This document shows positions 37,310-46,115 of a DNA stretch of 64,000 nucleotides, in pieces. The stretch lies in assembly GCA_012960035.1 (NCBI GenBank), contig DUBZ01000086.1:1-64000 (forward strand), given 5' to 3'. Origin of the DNA: Myxococcales bacterium. Its GTDB lineage: Bacteria; Myxococcota_A; UBA9160; UBA4427. Numbering within the stretch: the first letter of the stretch is position 1; each line of letters opens with the position of its first letter. Made by a program: the position numbers and the translations under genes. Below the pieces are notes generated by a model. That model was not told the origin of the DNA and did no database searches. It was given only the letters and a program-made list of their open reading frames with translations.

Positions 37310-39118
37310 ATGACGCATCAACCCAGTGACACAACGCGACAAGTTTCAAAAGCATCGCGAACAGAGATATGGGCCGCCGGAATGCCCGCCCACCACTATC
37401 CTCAACGACCGTCGTTCCATTTGCCCGATCGGTCTTGGCCCAACCGCACGATCGACGCGGCGCCTCGCTGGTGCAGTGTTGACCTTCGAGACGGGAATCA
37501 GGCCTTGGTCGAACCGATGGATGCTGAGCGCAAGATGCGGCTCTACCGCGGTCTCGTCGATTGCGGGTTCAAAGAAATCGAGGTCGGGTTTCCGTCTGCG
37601 TCAGACACCGAGTACGACTTTGTTCGTGAGTTGATTGAAGGCGGGCACATCCCCGACGACGTGACGATTCAAGTGTTGACGCCCGCACGTGACGATTTGA
37701 TCGTGAAAACAATCGAATCGGTTCGTGGTGCACGCCGGGTGATTATTCACCTCTACAATTCGACGTCGACGTTGCAGCGCAAAGTTGTGTTCGGTCTCGA
37801 TCGTCCCGCCATCGTGGAAATCGCGCTCAAGGGTGTGCGTTGCATCAAGGAACATGTGTCGAAGCTCGAAGGCACTGAGGTGGTGCTCGAATACTCGCCC
37901 GAAAGCTATACCGGGACTGAGCCGGAATTTGCTTCGGAAATTTGTGAAGCCGTACTCGATGAATGGGGGGCCACAGCTGCCGCCCCCGTGATCCTCAACT
38001 TGCCTTCAACGGTGGAGATGACATCACCCAACGTCTACGCAGACCAGGTCGAGTTCTTCTGCAGATCATTGCGCAAACGCGCGCGGGCCATCGTGAGCGT
38101 GCATCCCCACAACGATCGCGGCTGTGGTGTGGCGGCTGCCGAACTCGCTTTGATGGCGGGTGCGGACCGGGTGGAAGGGACTTTGTTCGGCAATGGCGAG
38201 CGCACGGGCAATGTGTGCGTTGTGACCTTGGCCCTCAACATGATGGCGTTGGGTGTCGACCCAAAACTCGACTTCCACGACATCGAGCGCACGGTCGAAC
38301 TGGCGGAACGCTGCACGGGGTTGCCGGTGCACCCACGCCACCCGTACGGTGGCCAGTTGGTCTTCACCGCCTTTTCTGGATCGCATCAAGACGCGATTCG
38401 CAAAGGCTTGGCCGCGCAAGAAGCGTTTGGCGCACAGACGTGGGAAGTTCCTTACTTGCCCATTGACCCCGCCGATCTCGGACGAAGCTATGAAGCGGTC
38501 ATTCGTATCAACAGCCAGTCGGGGAAGGGCGGGTTGGCATACATCATGGAACAAGACCATGGTTTCCGGTTGCCGCGCCGGCTCCAGGTCGAGTTCAGTC
38601 GCGTGATTCAACGGCTCGTCAACGCATCAGGGCGCGAGATCGGCTCGCAGGTGATCGGCGAGGTGTTTCGAACCGAATACCTCGACTTCGAGGGTAACTT
38701 TGAGTTGATGGACTTTTCTTGGAATCGAAGTTCCCAGTCACACGACGAGTGCAACGTGACTGCGAGCGTGCGACGTGGCGGTGACTTCTACACGCTTGCG
38801 GGAAACGGCGGGGGCCCGGTCCATGCATTCGTCGAGGCGCTCAATAAAGGGTTTGGCCTCGATCTCGAAGTGCGCGACTACAGCGAGCACGCATTGGGCG
38901 GAGGCGCCGACGCGCTCGCAGTCGCGTACGTGGAAGTGTCGCGGACAGGCGCCGGGGTAGAAGAGTCGCGGTATGGCGTCTCGACGGACGAGAGCATCGT
39001 CGCGGCTCCCGTGCGCGCGATGATGTGCGCGTTCAATCGACTGGTGGCACACGATGAGGTCAGGGTCAAATCGCCTGGGTCCGGGTCGATTGCCGACGCC
39101 AAGTCTGTCACTTCATAA
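37310..39118 (+). CDS. leuA: 2-isopropylmalate synthase, long (type 2) form
   Basis: Encodes 602 residues. First committed step of leucine synthesis, from acetyl-CoA and 2-ketoisovalerate. The DRE-TIM barrel motif is RWCSVDLRDGNQALVEPM at about residues 53-70, GFPSASDTEYDFVREL follows, and the metal-binding SVHPHNDRGCGVAAAELALM is at about 263. The C-terminal LeuA regulatory (allosteric leucine-binding) domain spans about residues 430-590. The length and RPSFHLPDRSWPNRTI opening match the form also found in actinobacteria. AGGAG lies upstream of ATG 37310. Confidence 0.96.
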   Translation: MTHQPSDTTRQVSKASRTEIWAAGMPAHHYPQRPSFHLPDRSWPNRTIDAAPRWCSVDLRDGNQALVEPMDAERKMRLYRGLVDCGFKEIEVGFPSASDTEYDFVRELIEGGHIPDDVTIQVLTPARDDLIVKTIESVRGARRVIIHLYNSTSTLQRKVVFGLDRPAIVEIALKGVRCIKEHVSKLEGTEVVLEYSPESYTGTEPEFASEICEAVLDEWGATAAAPVILNLPSTVEMTSPNVYADQVEFFCRSLRKRARAIVSVHPHNDRGCGVAAAELALMAGADRVEGTLFGNGERTGNVCVVTLALNMMALGVDPKLDFHDIERTVELAERCTGLPVHPRHPYGGQLVFTAFSGSHQDAIRKGLAAQEAFGAQTWEVPYLPIDPADLGRSYEAVIRINSQSGKGGLAYIMEQDHGFRLPRRLQVEFSRVIQRLVNASGREIGSQVIGEVFRTEYLDFEGNFELMDFSWNRSSQSHDECNVTASVRRGGDFYTLAGNGGGPVHAFVEALNKGFGLDLEVRDYSEHALGGGADALAVAYVEVSRTGAGVEESRYGVSTDESIVAAPVRAMMCAFNRLVAHDEVRVKSPGSGSIADAKSVTS

Positions 39119-39160
39119 GACCAGAAAGGCCCTGCGAGGATTTCGGCGACGAGCTTGGAA

Positions 39161-39971
39161 CTAAGCGTCCGGCTTGTCGCCGAAAACTTGCTGCACCGTG
39201 TGCCATGCGACCGATTGAGCAAAGGCAGCTTGTTTATCGCTTAGGCCGGCGGTGTAGGAAGATCCGACTGGGCTTTCACCAAAGAGCGTTGCGAAGAAGA
39301 CGTTGGCGGCGAGATAGGTCCCCAACAGCGATGGGTGTTTCTTGTCGGGGTCGTAGAGGTTCATTGCCGGGTTTGCGATACGCGCATTCTCAAAGGCGAG
39401 CCCAACCGGGGCGACCAGCGCGCCGAGTTCGTTGCCAAGGTCCGTATAGGCTTTGACGAGAGGTCCCGTCATTTCCGGGCGGCCTTGGTACGCCCAGGTC
39501 ATGAAGAGCACGGTCTGCGAATCCCGCATCGCGGATCCAGCTGTCGATCTTTCGCCCATTGATTCAAAAGGAGGGGCGATTTCTTGGGTCAGCGGGCCGC
39601 GGCTATAGCCTTGGACAACGACGACGTCCCATGGGCCTGGCTTCTCACCGTTGGTGAAGTCTTGAATCATGCCCTTGGCGCCGAGTGCGTGATCCTTGAG
39701 GTATCCGCCGGAAATCGTCATTGCCTTGGTGTAGAACGTGTCCTCTTGGTTCGTCCCGTCCTTGTTTCCTCGATGCGCTCTTCGTGATGTTCAAGACATG
39801 CATGTGAAGGCTGTTGTTGTAGTAGGTGAAGCTATTGCCAATAAAGAGCGCCGACTTTGGCTGGGGCGGGGTTGTTACCGAAGGTTGTTCGCTCGCTGCG
39901 AACGCGGCGAATGGAAGCAGCGAAAGGGTTAAAGCGAGGGGCAAAAGTGAGGCGATGGCTTTTTGACGCAT
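39161..39971 (-). pseudogene. Frameshifted secreted SGNH/GDSL-type hydrolase (DUF4886-like)
   Basis: Two minus-strand frames join to one protein. The first, from ATG 39971 with GAGGAA upstream, has a signal peptide (MRQKAIASLLPLALTLSLLP...) and the block-I motif ALFIGNSFTYYNNSLHMHVL. The second continues TKAMTISGGYLKDHALG, WDVVVVQGYSRGPLTQE and ends at 39161 with a late block containing DKKHPSLLGTYLAANVFFAT (catalytic Asp/His type). A one-base gain (or two-base loss) between about 39776 and 39727 would explain the break. It could be a true pseudogene or a sequence error. Confidence 0.75.
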
Positions 39972-40149
39972 CAGGCAGTTCCTCGAGTCGAAGGGATGGA
40001 GGGGCAGGGCGGACACGTATGAAACCATCGCAGCCTCGGCCTTCATAGACGAATCTGAGGGAACTGCGTGCACCGCAGGCGCGTCGCTGCGGGGCGCCGA
40101 GTGTTGCCGCTGTGTTAGCTTGGCCGCGCGGGTCCCACGGAGAACCGAA

Positions 40150-40293
40150 ATGGCTCGAAAGCGAAAGACCGCGGAAAAAGGATCGAAGGACGATTGCCGG
40201 GGAAACCCAGGCAAGGTGGCCCCGGTCATTGACCGCAATCGATGCGTCGACGCGTGTCCCGAAGATGCACTTGTGCTCGCGGCGGTTCGCTAG
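40150..40293 (+). pseudogene. Short ferredoxin-like remnant (47 codons)
   Basis: The frame reads MARKRKTAEKGSKDDCRG..., then GKVAPVIDRNRCVDACPEDA and LVLAAVR before TAG. Proteins annotated as ferredoxin family in related bacteria begin with PG...APVIDRxxC...DC...VCPY and end with CxxCGLCVxACPExA. Here the N-terminal and C-terminal parts are joined directly, as if about 40-45 residues with most cluster-ligating cysteines were deleted. Only three cysteines remain. It may still be translated; it ends four bases before the next gene. Confidence 0.5.
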
Positions 40294-40297
40294 CCCC

Positions 40298-40654
40298 GTG
40301 GAATTGACTGCGGCCGAGTGCGACGAACTTCGACGAGATCTTCAAGCTTTGGCCGTGGAACTCGGGGACATGATCGAGGGCACCCGCCAAGCGGCTCGCC
40401 CCGTCGAACTCGATCAACCGGCAGTCGGTCGGGTGTCGCGCATTGACGCCATCCAGCAGCAGAAGATGCTGGAGGCGAACCGCAACGCCCAGCGAAGCCG
40501 CATTCAGCTTGTTCGTTCAGCGCTTTCGCGTTTTGATGACGGAGAATATGGCGACTGTCCTGGTTGCGGTGAATGTGTCGGGTACGCGCGCCTCAAGGCC
40601 AGACCTGAAAGCGTGTTCTGCATCGACTGCCAGTCCTCGCGTGAGCGCGGTTAA
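40298..40654 (+). CDS. DksA/TraR-type C4 zinc finger protein
   Basis: About 118 residues from GTG 40298. An N-terminal helical region (ECDELRRDLQALAVELGDMI and following) is followed by the TraR/DksA zinc finger: YGDCPGCGECVGYARLKARP with FCIDCQ, that is CxxC-x17-CxxC. DksA-family proteins bind RNA polymerase in its secondary channel and work with ppGpp. The short coiled-coil part suggests a TraR-like or other paralogue. The start is uncertain because no ribosome-binding site is seen at 40298. Confidence 0.8.
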   Translation: MELTAAECDELRRDLQALAVELGDMIEGTRQAARPVELDQPAVGRVSRIDAIQQQKMLEANRNAQRSRIQLVRSALSRFDDGEYGDCPGCGECVGYARLKARPESVFCIDCQSSRERG

Positions 40655-40668
40655 TTTGGGAACGAAGC

Positions 40669-41115
40669 GTGCTTGATATCTTTGTAGACGCAGACGCCTG
40701 TCCGGTAAAAGACGAGATTTACCAAGTCGCGGGGCGATACGGTTTGCACGTCGTGTTGGTCGCCAACTCACGCATGAAGGTCCCATCGGGCGCGAGTGTC
40801 GAGATGATCGTTGTCGAAGCCGGCCCCGACGTGGCCGACGACTGGATCGCCGAGAACATTCGCGACGGAGACATCGCGGTTACGGCGGACATTCCCCTAG
40901 CGGCGCGATGTCTTGAGGTCGGCGCCAGCGTTCTGGGTAGCAACGGGAAGCCCTTTGACGAGGACATGATCGGGGGCGCCTTGGCGATGCGCGAGCTCAA
41001 AAGTGAGTTACGTGAAGTGGGCACAATCGCGGGCGGACCGCCGCCGCTTTCGGCAAAGGATCGATCACGATTTGTCTCCCGATTGGATGAACTAGTCCAG
41101 AGGGGGCTGCGATGA
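40669..41115 (+). CDS. YaiI/YqxD family protein (DUF188)
   Basis: Encodes 148 residues from GTG 40669. Begins LDIFVDADACPVKDEIYQVA, with VVEAGPDVADDWIAENIRDG, DIAVTADIPLAARCLEVGAS and SNGKPFDEDMIGGALAMREL. The acidic residues fit the PIN-like fold proposed for this family. The molecular role is unknown. It lies 14 bases after the DksA-like gene. Confidence 0.92.
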   Translation: MLDIFVDADACPVKDEIYQVAGRYGLHVVLVANSRMKVPSGASVEMIVVEAGPDVADDWIAENIRDGDIAVTADIPLAARCLEVGASVLGSNGKPFDEDMIGGALAMRELKSELREVGTIAGGPPPLSAKDRSRFVSRLDELVQRGLR

Positions 41116-41366
41116 CTTATTCAGGCTGCTGCCAACCGTCGCGACCGGAAGTCACAACGCGGCTGAGATCCATTTTTCCGACTGTTGAACATCCAATGGA
41201 GGCGATTGCGAGGGACAGGCCCAGGGCGGCGCCAAGGGGGAGTCGTGACTTCACGGGTGTGCTCTTTGACTTGGGGCGGGGCGTTGAGGTTGGTTCAGCA
41301 CGATCTCGGCATCATGAATCACTGACCGGGTCAGTCAGTTGGAAAAGTGGGAAAGAGGTATTCACT
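41116..41366 (+). other. Region between yaiI-like gene and ABC-F leader
   Basis: About 250 bases without a convincing gene. The only notable element is a perfect palindrome, ACTGACC-G-GGTCAGT, at 41321-41335. Confidence 0.4.
41321..41335. repeat. 15-base palindrome upstream of the ABC-F gene
   Basis: ACTGACC (41321-41327) and GGTCAGT (41329-41335) are perfect inverted arms around one central G. The dyad suggests an operator for a dimeric regulator, but no regulator gene is adjacent. Confidence 0.4.
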
Positions 41367-41438
41367 ATGAGTTTCAAACATCTATGGATTTTCGTTCCGC
41401 GCAGCCAAGGTGCAGGCGAACTTGTCCGAGCCTGTTAA
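41367..41438 (+). CDS. Possible 23-residue upstream peptide before the ABC-F gene
   Basis: ATG 41367 is preceded at eight bases by GAAAGAGG, a good Shine-Dalgarno. The reading frame gives MSFKHLWIFVPRSQG plus a short end and stops with TAA at 41436-41438, eleven bases before the ABC-F start. Several ABC-F resistance genes are controlled by leader peptides, so a regulatory uORF is conceivable. No alternative hairpins were worked out, and the frame may be accidental. Confidence 0.35.
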   Translation: MSFKHLWIFVPRSQGAGELVRAC

Positions 41439-41449
41439 GCTCGCGCGCC

Positions 41450-43387
41450 ATGCCGGTCATCGATTGTAAAAATCTCGTGAAGACCTTTGGCGACCGCACC
41501 ATCTTGGCGGACGCGACGTTGACGATTCGCCGCGGCGAACGCGTGGGTCTTGTCGGGAACAGCGGCAGCGGCAAGAGCACCTTGGGTCGAGTTCTTGCAA
41601 ATGTTGAAGCACGCGATGGAGGCGAGATTTCGCTTCGGCGCGGCGCTCGCATCGACGTGCTCGAACAAGAGCCGCGCTTTGAAGCGGGGCTCACCGTGCG
41701 AGACATCGTGCTCGGCAATTTGGTCGAGTGGGGAAGGGCCAAAGAAGAATACGACGCCGTGACGGCAGCGATTTCCGACGCGAGCGAAGCCGACATGGAA
41801 GCCTTGATTCATCGTCAAGCCGACGCCGGCGAAGCGGTCGAGCGGCACGGCGGTTGGGAACGCATGCACGAGGCCGAAGCGGTCGTCGACCATCTCGGGA
41901 TCAAAGACTCCAGTCGCTTGGTTGAAAACCTGTCCGGTGGTGAACGTCGTCGCGTTGCCCTCGCGCGGTTGCTCATCGGCGAACCCGACCTCGCGATTCT
42001 CGACGAACCCACGAATCATCTCGACATCGAAACCATCGAATGGCTCGAAGTTTTCTTGCGGGATCGGTTCCGTGGCGCACTCCTGTTGATCACCCACGAT
42101 CGTTACATCCTCGACAACGTCGCAACCCGTACCCTTGAATTGCACGACGGCATCCTTGAGAGCTACGACGGCGGCTACGAAAAATATCTGGAAGAGAAAG
42201 CGGAACGCATGGCGCAGGGTGAACGCGTTGAGCGCAATCGTCAGAACTTTTTGCGCCGCGAGCTCGAATGGCTGCGACGCGGCCCGAAGGCGCGGGGCAC
42301 CAAACAAAAAGCGCGGATCGGTCGCGCGCTCAATGCTTTGTCCCAAGACGCCCCCAGAGCCGAGCAGGTCGCTGATCTGCGCTTCGAGTCGTCGCGGCAA
42401 GGCAAGACGATCCTTCAGACCAACGAACTGACCCTCGCAAGAGATGGCCGCGTGCTGATCGAATCCCTCGATCTTGCGCTCTCTGCAGGCGATCGCATCG
42501 GCATCGTGGGACCGAACGGCATTGGCAAGACAAGCTTGCTGCTGTGTCTTTTGAATCAGCTGGAACCGGTGAGCGGCGAAGTCGAACTCGGGACCACGAC
42601 ACGCATTGGCAGCCTCGATCAAGGCCGTACCGGCCTCGACGACAGCGAAACCTTGCGGAAAGCCGCAGTGGGTGACCGGGGCTATGTAGACCAGGGCGGC
42701 GAACAACTCCGGGTGGGTTCGTATTTGGAGCGCTTCCTATTCGACAGCGCGTCACAGCGTAAAAAAGTCGGGGTGCTTTCCGGCGGCGAGCGTTCGCGGG
42801 TCTGTCTGGCTCGGTTGCTATGCGAGAAGACCAACTTGCTGCTGCTCGACGAACCGACCAACGACCTCGACGTTTCGACCCTCGGTGCGCTCGAGGCCAT
42901 GTTGCTCGAGTACGGAGGAAGTGCTTTGATCGTGAGCCACGATCGTTGGTTCCTCGACCGGGTGGCAACGTCGATCTTGGCGTTCGAACGCGACGGCGAC
43001 GGGAAAGTAGAACTTCACCGCGGCAACTATTCGGACTACCGCGAGAAGCGGGTCGCCGAACAGCAGCGCGATCTCGCAGCCGGCCGCAGTGAGACTCCGA
43101 AGAAGAACAGCGGCCCCACCAAGAGTGCAGGCGCTGCAGCGGTCGCGAGCAAGAAACTGACGTTCAAAGAAAAGAAAGAACTCGACGGCCTGATCGAACG
43201 TGTCGAAGCGGCAGACGCCACGGTCACAGCGTTCGAAGAGAAGCTGGCCGATCCCGCGACCTATCAAGGCGACAGCGTCGATGTCCCGGCGCTTAACAGC
43301 GATCTTGAAGAGGCGCGGCAGCGGTCCACCGATTTACTCGAGCGGTGGGAAAAGCTCGAAGCGCGTCGCGAAGCCACTGAGGGCTAG
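41450..43387 (+). CDS. ABC-F ATPase, Uup-like
   Basis: Encodes 645 residues from ATG 41450. Two ABC cassettes without membrane segments. First cassette: Walker A GLVGNSGSGKSTLGRVL, signature LSGGERRRVALARLL and Walker B LAILDEPTNHLD. Second: GIVGPNGIGKTSLLLCLL, LSGGERSRVCLARLL and LLLLDEPTNDLD. A C-terminal coiled-coil segment (from about residue 560, KKLTFKEKKELDGLIERVEA) resembles the Uup C-terminal domain. ABC-F proteins act on the ribosome in translation or Uup in DNA processes; the exact role here is inferred. Confidence 0.9.
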   Translation: MPVIDCKNLVKTFGDRTILADATLTIRRGERVGLVGNSGSGKSTLGRVLANVEARDGGEISLRRGARIDVLEQEPRFEAGLTVRDIVLGNLVEWGRAKEEYDAVTAAISDASEADMEALIHRQADAGEAVERHGGWERMHEAEAVVDHLGIKDSSRLVENLSGGERRRVALARLLIGEPDLAILDEPTNHLDIETIEWLEVFLRDRFRGALLLITHDRYILDNVATRTLELHDGILESYDGGYEKYLEEKAERMAQGERVERNRQNFLRRELEWLRRGPKARGTKQKARIGRALNALSQDAPRAEQVADLRFESSRQGKTILQTNELTLARDGRVLIESLDLALSAGDRIGIVGPNGIGKTSLLLCLLNQLEPVSGEVELGTTTRIGSLDQGRTGLDDSETLRKAAVGDRGYVDQGGEQLRVGSYLERFLFDSASQRKKVGVLSGGERSRVCLARLLCEKTNLLLLDEPTNDLDVSTLGALEAMLLEYGGSALIVSHDRWFLDRVATSILAFERDGDGKVELHRGNYSDYREKRVAEQQRDLAAGRSETPKKNSGPTKSAGAAAVASKKLTFKEKKELDGLIERVEAADATVTAFEEKLADPATYQGDSVDVPALNSDLEEARQRSTDLLERWEKLEARREATEG

Positions 43388-43408
43388 GCGTCAGCTGGCC
43401 TCGCGCGG

Positions 43409-43666
43409 TTAGTAGTGCGGCGGCGGCGGCTCGTCGCCGGCTTCTACGACTCCCTGGGCGCCGCTCTCGATGAGTTCTCGGAGCCGTTTCGTCTCGATCA
43501 CGAGTAGGTCGATCTGATCCTGCTGACGCGTGACGACGGTATTGAGTTCATCAACCGTGCGATCTTGATAGAGCACTTTGCTTTCGAGTTGTTCGAAGCG
43601 CTCTTCGGTCTGCTGCGCAGTGGCGGGCGTTAGTTTCCTGGTGTCGTCGGGCGGCGTTGCGCTCAT
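43409..43666 (-). CDS. slyX: SlyX-like coiled-coil protein
   Basis: Encodes 85 residues on the minus strand from ATG 43666. A heptad-rich helix ERFEQLESKVLYQDRTVDEL, then NTVVTRQQDQIDLLVIETKR, is followed by the Pro-rich tail EPPPPHY that is typical of SlyX proteins. Function of SlyX is not established. It converges on the ABC-F gene. Confidence 0.88.
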   Translation of the reverse strand: MSATPPDDTRKLTPATAQQTEERFEQLESKVLYQDRTVDELNTVVTRQQDQIDLLVIETKRLRELIESGAQGVVEAGDEPPPPHY

Positions 43667-43757
43667 GCGAGATCCTTTGTGTGGGACGCAAGCATACCGC
43701 GCACGGGTCGAAGTATCGTTGCTGTACCACTTTTCGCCGCCCGCAAAGGACATGTCG

Positions 43758-44801
43758 ATGGCCCCCAAAGAGCTCGCGATCGATTGGATCGAACAAACAC
43801 TCGAACGATTTCCTCGCACTCGTTTTGCGCATCTACCCACGCCCTTTGAGTCCATGCCCAGGCTCACCGAAGCATTCGGTGGTCCCGCCCTTTGGGTCAA
43901 GCGTGACGACTGCACTGGGCTCGCCGTCGGTGGCAACAAAACACGCAAACTCGAATTCTTGGTCGGGGCCGCGATCGCGGAGGGGGCCGAAACGCTCTTG
44001 AGCTTCGGCGCCCTGCAATCGAACCATGTACGTCAGACCGCGGCGGCCGCTGCAAAAGCGGGCCTCGGTTGTCGCCTCGTGTTGGTGGACAAAGTTCAGT
44101 ACCGCGAACCCGCATACGAAACATCGGGCAACGTACTGCTCGACGATCTCCTAGGCGCCGACGTTCACATCGTGAAGAACGATGCCGAGGCCGCGTCTGT
44201 TGCACGCAAGCTTTTGGATGAAGAGGCGGCGGCGGGGCGGGGTGTCTATGCGATCCCAACCGGCGGATCCAACGCCGTGGGCGCCTTGGGTTACGTCGAT
44301 TGTGCAAAGGAAATCGTCGCACAGAGTCGGGAGCGGGGTGTTGCGGTGGGTAGCGTTGTGACGGCGGTGTCGAGCGCGGGTACCCAGGCAGGCTTGAGCG
44401 CGGGCTTTGCAGCATTGGGTGCGGACGTTCGAGTGTTGGGGCTCAACGTTTACAATGCAGACTTCGCAGACCAGGAACAAACGCTTCGCAGATTGACGAC
44501 GGACGTGCTCGCATCCCTGGGCGTTGAGCCTGCGAACCCACCGCACTTGGAAATTCGCCATGAGTTCTTGGGAGAGGGCTATGGAATTCCCAATGCAGGC
44601 GTCGTGGATGCCGTGCGTTGTGCGGCCGAATGCGAGGGACTCCTCCTCGACCCGGTCTATTCGGGCAAGGCGATGGCCGGACTGCGAGCGATGATCGAGG
44701 CGGGAGAGTTTCGAGACATGGGCGCCGATGCGGTTGTCTTCTTGCACACCGGCGGTACGCCGGGACTGTTCGCGTACCGCGACGCGCTGGTTGCGAGCTA
44801 G
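43758..44801 (+). CDS. PLP-dependent D-cysteine desulfhydrase / ACC deaminase family
   Basis: About 347 residues from ATG 43758 (AAAGGA seven bases upstream; ATG 43752 is too close). Fold type II PLP enzyme: LPTPFESMPRLTEAFGG and WVKRDDCTGLAVGGNKTRKL contain the Schiff-base lysine (NKTRK), followed by GALQSNHVRQTAAAAAKAGL and AIPTGGSNAVGALGYVDCA. The family includes D-cysteine desulfhydrase (DcyD) and ACC deaminase. Sequence alone does not decide which. Confidence 0.88.
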   Translation: MAPKELAIDWIEQTLERFPRTRFAHLPTPFESMPRLTEAFGGPALWVKRDDCTGLAVGGNKTRKLEFLVGAAIAEGAETLLSFGALQSNHVRQTAAAAAKAGLGCRLVLVDKVQYREPAYETSGNVLLDDLLGADVHIVKNDAEAASVARKLLDEEAAAGRGVYAIPTGGSNAVGALGYVDCAKEIVAQSRERGVAVGSVVTAVSSAGTQAGLSAGFAALGADVRVLGLNVYNADFADQEQTLRRLTTDVLASLGVEPANPPHLEIRHEFLGEGYGIPNAGVVDAVRCAAECEGLLLDPVYSGKAMAGLRAMIEAGEFRDMGADAVVFLHTGGTPGLFAYRDALVAS

Positions 44802-45093
44802 GCCTGAGTCGCGCCGCCAAGCATCGCCAATACGGTTTTTCTACGGTGCGGTGCATGCCCTTGGGTTGGCTTCGTCCGAAAGTCCTGGGCCGCGGGCTGC
44901 TCGGTGCGATCGCGAGCTTGGGGTGCGGGCCACCATCGCCATTTTCGTGCTCAAAAACGTCTGACCCCAGGTTCCTTGTGGCTGGCTGCTCGTGATGCGT
45001 TTACTCAACCGTATGTTCTTGTAACTGGAGGCGGTCGGATGCACACTACGTCGCGCTCGTTGCACGCATCGTGACCGGACTCTGGAGATTCGC
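44802..45093 (+). other. Intergenic region upstream of the zinc-finger/histone gene
   Basis: About 290 bases without a credible gene or tRNA. It ends with TCTGGAGATTCGC before ATG 45094, giving a GGAG ribosome-binding site. No clear promoter was identified. Confidence 0.4.
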
Positions 45094-45645
45094 ATGGCGG
45101 ACAGCACTACCCCCGATCAATGGCGTCGCTGCAGCAGTTGCAAAAAACCGATCGTGTTTGAGTCTTTGTATTGGGTCTGCAACGTGTCGACCTGCAACCG
45201 TAAGAATGCGTCGTTCGTCTTTTGTACCGTGTCGTGTTGGGACGCCCACCTGGGGGTCGTGCGGCACCGGGAATCGTGGGCGGAAGAACGGCACGCCCCT
45301 TCGCGAAGTCAAGCCGCCGCCGCCGCAAATTCTGATGCGGGGCAGAGCCAAGCAAGTCGCGCAACACCTTCGTCTGCGGCACCACCGCGCGGATTCAAAC
45401 GGTCGATCCCGACATCACAGCCCGGCCGTACAACGGCGAGTCCGCCGCGCGATGACGTCCCGATCGACACGCTCATCGTGATGTCGAAACTCAAGGCTTA
45501 CGTAAAAGCCAAGTCGGGACTCAACACTTCGGACAGAGTCCTTAGGCCTCTTTCGGATGCGGTGCGAAGGCTTTGCGACGAAGCGATCGAAGAAGCGATC
45601 GCAAGCGAGCGCAAGACGTTGCTTGACCGCGATTTTAAGAAGTAG
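45094..45645 (+). CDS. Zinc-finger protein with C-terminal bacterial histone fold
   Basis: Encodes 183 residues. The N-terminal 60 residues carry a Cys/His set: C13 and C16 (CSSC), C29, C34, C44 and C48 (FCTVSC), H52, H58, consistent with two zinc sites of a ZZ-like finger. A flexible Ser/Ala/Pro-rich linker spans about residues 68-120. The last 60 residues (VMSKLKAYVKAKSGLNTSDR, then LSDAVRRLCDEAIEEAIASE and RKTLLDRDFKK) match the helix-strap-helix pattern and RKTxxxxDF end of bacterial single-domain histones. A DNA- or nucleoid-binding role is inferred. Confidence 0.75.
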   Translation: MADSTTPDQWRRCSSCKKPIVFESLYWVCNVSTCNRKNASFVFCTVSCWDAHLGVVRHRESWAEERHAPSRSQAAAAANSDAGQSQASRATPSSAAPPRGFKRSIPTSQPGRTTASPPRDDVPIDTLIVMSKLKAYVKAKSGLNTSDRVLRPLSDAVRRLCDEAIEEAIASERKTLLDRDFKK

Positions 45646-45706
45646 ATCGAAGTAGCAGATCAAAGAAGTAGATTGACGGAAGTACAGCGACGAACGAAGG
45701 CGTTGT

Positions 45707-46093
45707 TCAGGACGCGAGCCGATGGACCCAGTGCACAAGCGTGATCGCCAAGGCCGGGACGGCGAGTCTTTCAAACCCTCGCGTCCCCATACGCGTCTCG
45801 ATCGTTGCGCGGAGCGTCTTCCCGGTGCACTCGATCCCAACGCGTAAAACCGCGAAGCCGAGCAATAGGAAAACCAGCGCATTCATCTCAAGCGCCGCAC
45901 GCCATTCGAACTGGCTGGTCAGCACGAGCGCGCGGGTCATGCCGCAACCCGGGCATTCGATGCCGGAAAGCCAGTGCACCATGCAAGGGATGCCGTACTC
46001 CGAGTGTGCGAGGAGGTCGATGCCAAAGCCGTGGAACAGCACGCCCCCGGCGAAGACCACAACCAGCAATGCTTCGAAAAAGTGCAGCAGCAC
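45707..46093 (-). CDS. DUF2752 membrane protein
   Basis: About 128 residues from GTG 46093. Hydrophobic segments near residues 5-20, 70-90 and the C terminus. The diagnostic motif GIECPGCGMTRALV sits in the middle. DUF2752 proteins are small membrane proteins of unknown role. It follows the DUF4234 gene on the same strand with a 22-base gap. Confidence 0.8.
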   Translation of the reverse strand: MLLHFFEALLVVVFAGGVLFHGFGIDLLAHSEYGIPCMVHWLSGIECPGCGMTRALVLTSQFEWRAALEMNALVFLLLGFAVLRVGIECTGKTLRATIETRMGTRGFERLAVPALAITLVHWVHRLAS

Positions 46094-46115
46094 GCCGCTG
46101 CGCTTTTGACTTTGC

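Noticed and set aside
41435-42706. 423-codon minus-strand frame inside the ABC-F gene
   Set aside because: Antisense to two intact ABC cassettes; no recognisable domain.
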